Source: Streptomyces harbinensis | GTDB lineage: Bacteria > Actinomycetota > Actinomycetes > Streptomycetales > Streptomycetaceae | Reading direction: 5' to 3' | NCBI RefSeq assembly: GCF_900116145.1 | Contig: NZ_FPAB01000003.1 | Coordinates: 558,184 to 622,183 of the forward strand | Length of the DNA stretch: 64,000 nucleotides | Shown here: piece after piece, positions 62,852-64,000 of the stretch | How the letters are laid out: each line of letters starts with the position of its first letter | Position numbering within the stretch: the first letter of the stretch is position 1 | Position numbers and translations under genes: made by a program | Notes under the pieces: generated by a model | What the model saw: only the letters and a program-made list of their open reading frames with translations | What the model was told of the DNA's origin: nothing | Databases searched by the model: none

Positions 62852-64000
62852 GTGACGTTGCGCATCGGGAGATTCCGCAGGGGGATATCCGGCTCGGCGG
62901 TGGCGGCGGCGGCCATGGCCGCCCTGACCGCCTCCCAGGCCTCCGAGGTCCTGGCCACCGAGCCCGCCGGGGAGCCCGACCCCCGGGAGAACGCGGCACA
63001 GGAACAGCCGGGCACCGACCGGGAACACCTGGGGCTGCCCTACCACACCGATCTGCCGCCGCTGGTCCCGATCGGTCCGGCGGAGCCGCCGCTCGACCTC
63101 GGCTACGGTCCGGACGGCGAGGGGGAGGCCGGAGGGGGCGGCGCGGCCATCCCGCCGGGCGCGGCAGAGTCCGGCATCCCGGCCACCGTGCTGGACGCCT
63201 ATCTGCGGGCCGAGGCGGCTCTGGCCTCTTCCACGCCCGGCTGCGGCCTGGACTGGGAGGTGCTGGCGGCCATCGGCAAGGTCGAGTCCGGTCACGCGAG
63301 CGGCGGCCGGGTCGACGCCGACGGCAACACCCTCACCCCGATCCGCGGCCCGCAGCTCAACGGCAACGGCTTCGCGAGGATCCTGGACACCGACGGCGGA
63401 CGCTGGGACGGCGACCCGGTCTACGACCGCGCGGTGGGGCCGATGCAGTTCATCCCCTCCACCTGGGCCTCCTGGGGCGCGGATGGCAACGGGGACGGCA
63501 TCAAGGACCCCAACAACGTGTACGACGCGACGCTGGCCGCCGGGAACTACCTGTGCGCCGGTGGCCGGGACCTCACCACCGAGGACGGGCTGAACCGGGC
63601 GCTGCTGAGCTACAACTACTCGTGGGACTACGTTCGCACGGTGCGCTCCTGGCTGGAGTTCTACTCCCAGGGCGTCCACGAGGTGCCGGACGGCACCGGC
63701 CAACTGCCCACCAGCCCCGGCCCGGGCCGGGACGGCGCCCGGCAGCCGGAGCGGGACGGCGCCGACCGCACGCCGCAGACCCCCGGGAGCGGTGACCGGG
63801 AGAAGCCGGCCGGGGAGAAGCCCGCCGCCCCCAAGCCGGCCGACCCCGTCGAGGGCGGCATCAAGCCGGTCGACCCCGCGCCGGCCGACCCGCCGGCCGG
63901 CGGAGACCCGGACGACTCGGAAGGCTCGGACGACCCGGACGGTCCGGACGAGCCCGGCACCCCCGGTGAGCCGGAGGAGCCCGGGCAGCCAGGCGAGCCC
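62852..64000 (+). CDS. Secreted lytic transglycosylase (3' end outside window)
   Basis: An open frame from the GTG at 62852 (GGGAGGGG upstream) runs off the window edge after 383 codons. It begins with a signal (RRGISGSAVAAAAMAALTASQASEVLA). The catalytic domain is LDWEVLAAIGKVESGHASGG with the likely catalytic Glu in KVES, then AVGPMQFIPSTWASWGADGNGDG and YDATLAAGNYLCAGG, ALLSYNYSWDYVRTV, a Slt/MltB-like lysozyme fold that cuts peptidoglycan glycan strands. From about residue 300 it becomes a Pro/Asp/Gly/Glu tail, presumably a wall-spanning linker; its full length is unknown. A longer overlapping frame at 62746 is a shadow. Confidence 0.9.
   Translation, partial: MTLRIGRFRRGISGSAVAAAAMAALTASQASEVLATEPAGEPDPRENAAQEQPGTDREHLGLPYHTDLPPLVPIGPAEPPLDLGYGPDGEGEAGGGGAAIPPGAAESGIPATVLDAYLRAEAALASSTPGCGLDWEVLAAIGKVESGHASGGRVDADGNTLTPIRGPQLNGNGFARILDTDGGRWDGDPVYDRAVGPMQFIPSTWASWGADGNGDGIKDPNNVYDATLAAGNYLCAGGRDLTTEDGLNRALLSYNYSWDYVRTVRSWLEFYSQGVHEVPDGTGQLPTSPGPGRDGARQPERDGADRTPQTPGSGDREKPAGEKPAAPKPADPVEGGIKPVDPAPADPPAGGDPDDSEGSDDPDGPDEPGTPGEPEEPGQPGEP

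Overview
The window is 64 kb of very high-GC DNA with GTG/TTG starts, four-base start/stop overlaps and strong hairpin terminators. Together with a gltBD, pyk, liv and polA backbone this points to an actinomycete of the Streptomyces group. From memory, the hisI-trpE to polA order resembles the Streptomyces coelicolor core; the accessory blocks between and around it do not.

Left end (0-9.3 kb): a truncated succinate dehydrogenase cytochrome b gene diverges from a LysR regulator across a T-N11-A palindrome. Next comes a leftward pectin locus: rhamnogalacturonan acetylesterase, PL11 rhamnogalacturonan lyase, a lipoprotein/two-permease sugar ABC importer without its ATPase, and a YesL-like membrane protein. 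This matches the Bacillus yes locus in content. LacI-type palindromes lie in front of it.

9.4-22.4 kb: NUDIX and TIGR03085 genes, then rightward hisI, trpE, three small conserved proteins, trpC, trpM-like, trpB and trpA (no trpD or trpG). A DUF1266 protein, a DsbA-like thiol protein, a YcxB-like protein, lgt and a VIT/CCC1 transporter follow.

22.7-40.1 kb: gltB-gltD; two unknown membrane proteins; a second sugar ABC operon behind a DasR-like site; a leftward pair of a Ser/Thr kinase fused to an extracellular solute-binding domain and an HExxH zinc-ribbon protein; a VOC protein; chorismate mutase with a coding remnant after it; and aminopeptidase N.

40.1-42.0 kb is the strangest part. It holds a four-repeat type I-E-like CRISPR array with no cas genes, then two facing ~456-bp inverted repeats around a 374-bp spacer. 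The repeats share a 158-bp core that is base-for-base identical and have no convincing coding capacity.

42.0-49.6 kb: a DesA/DesB-like pair (lysine decarboxylase and N-hydroxylase) without the rest of a siderophore pathway; pyruvate kinase; and a catabolic trio (Gfo/Idh/MocA, PmoA-like, cupin) behind a LacI-type operator.

49.6-64 kb: a freestanding HTH/LAGLIDADG gene beside a tRNA with a CAA anticodon but a short variable loop; an ANTAR response regulator; the livKHMGF amino-acid importer; a thioesterase; a molybdopterin oxidoreductase; polA; and a secreted transglycosylase cut by the window end.
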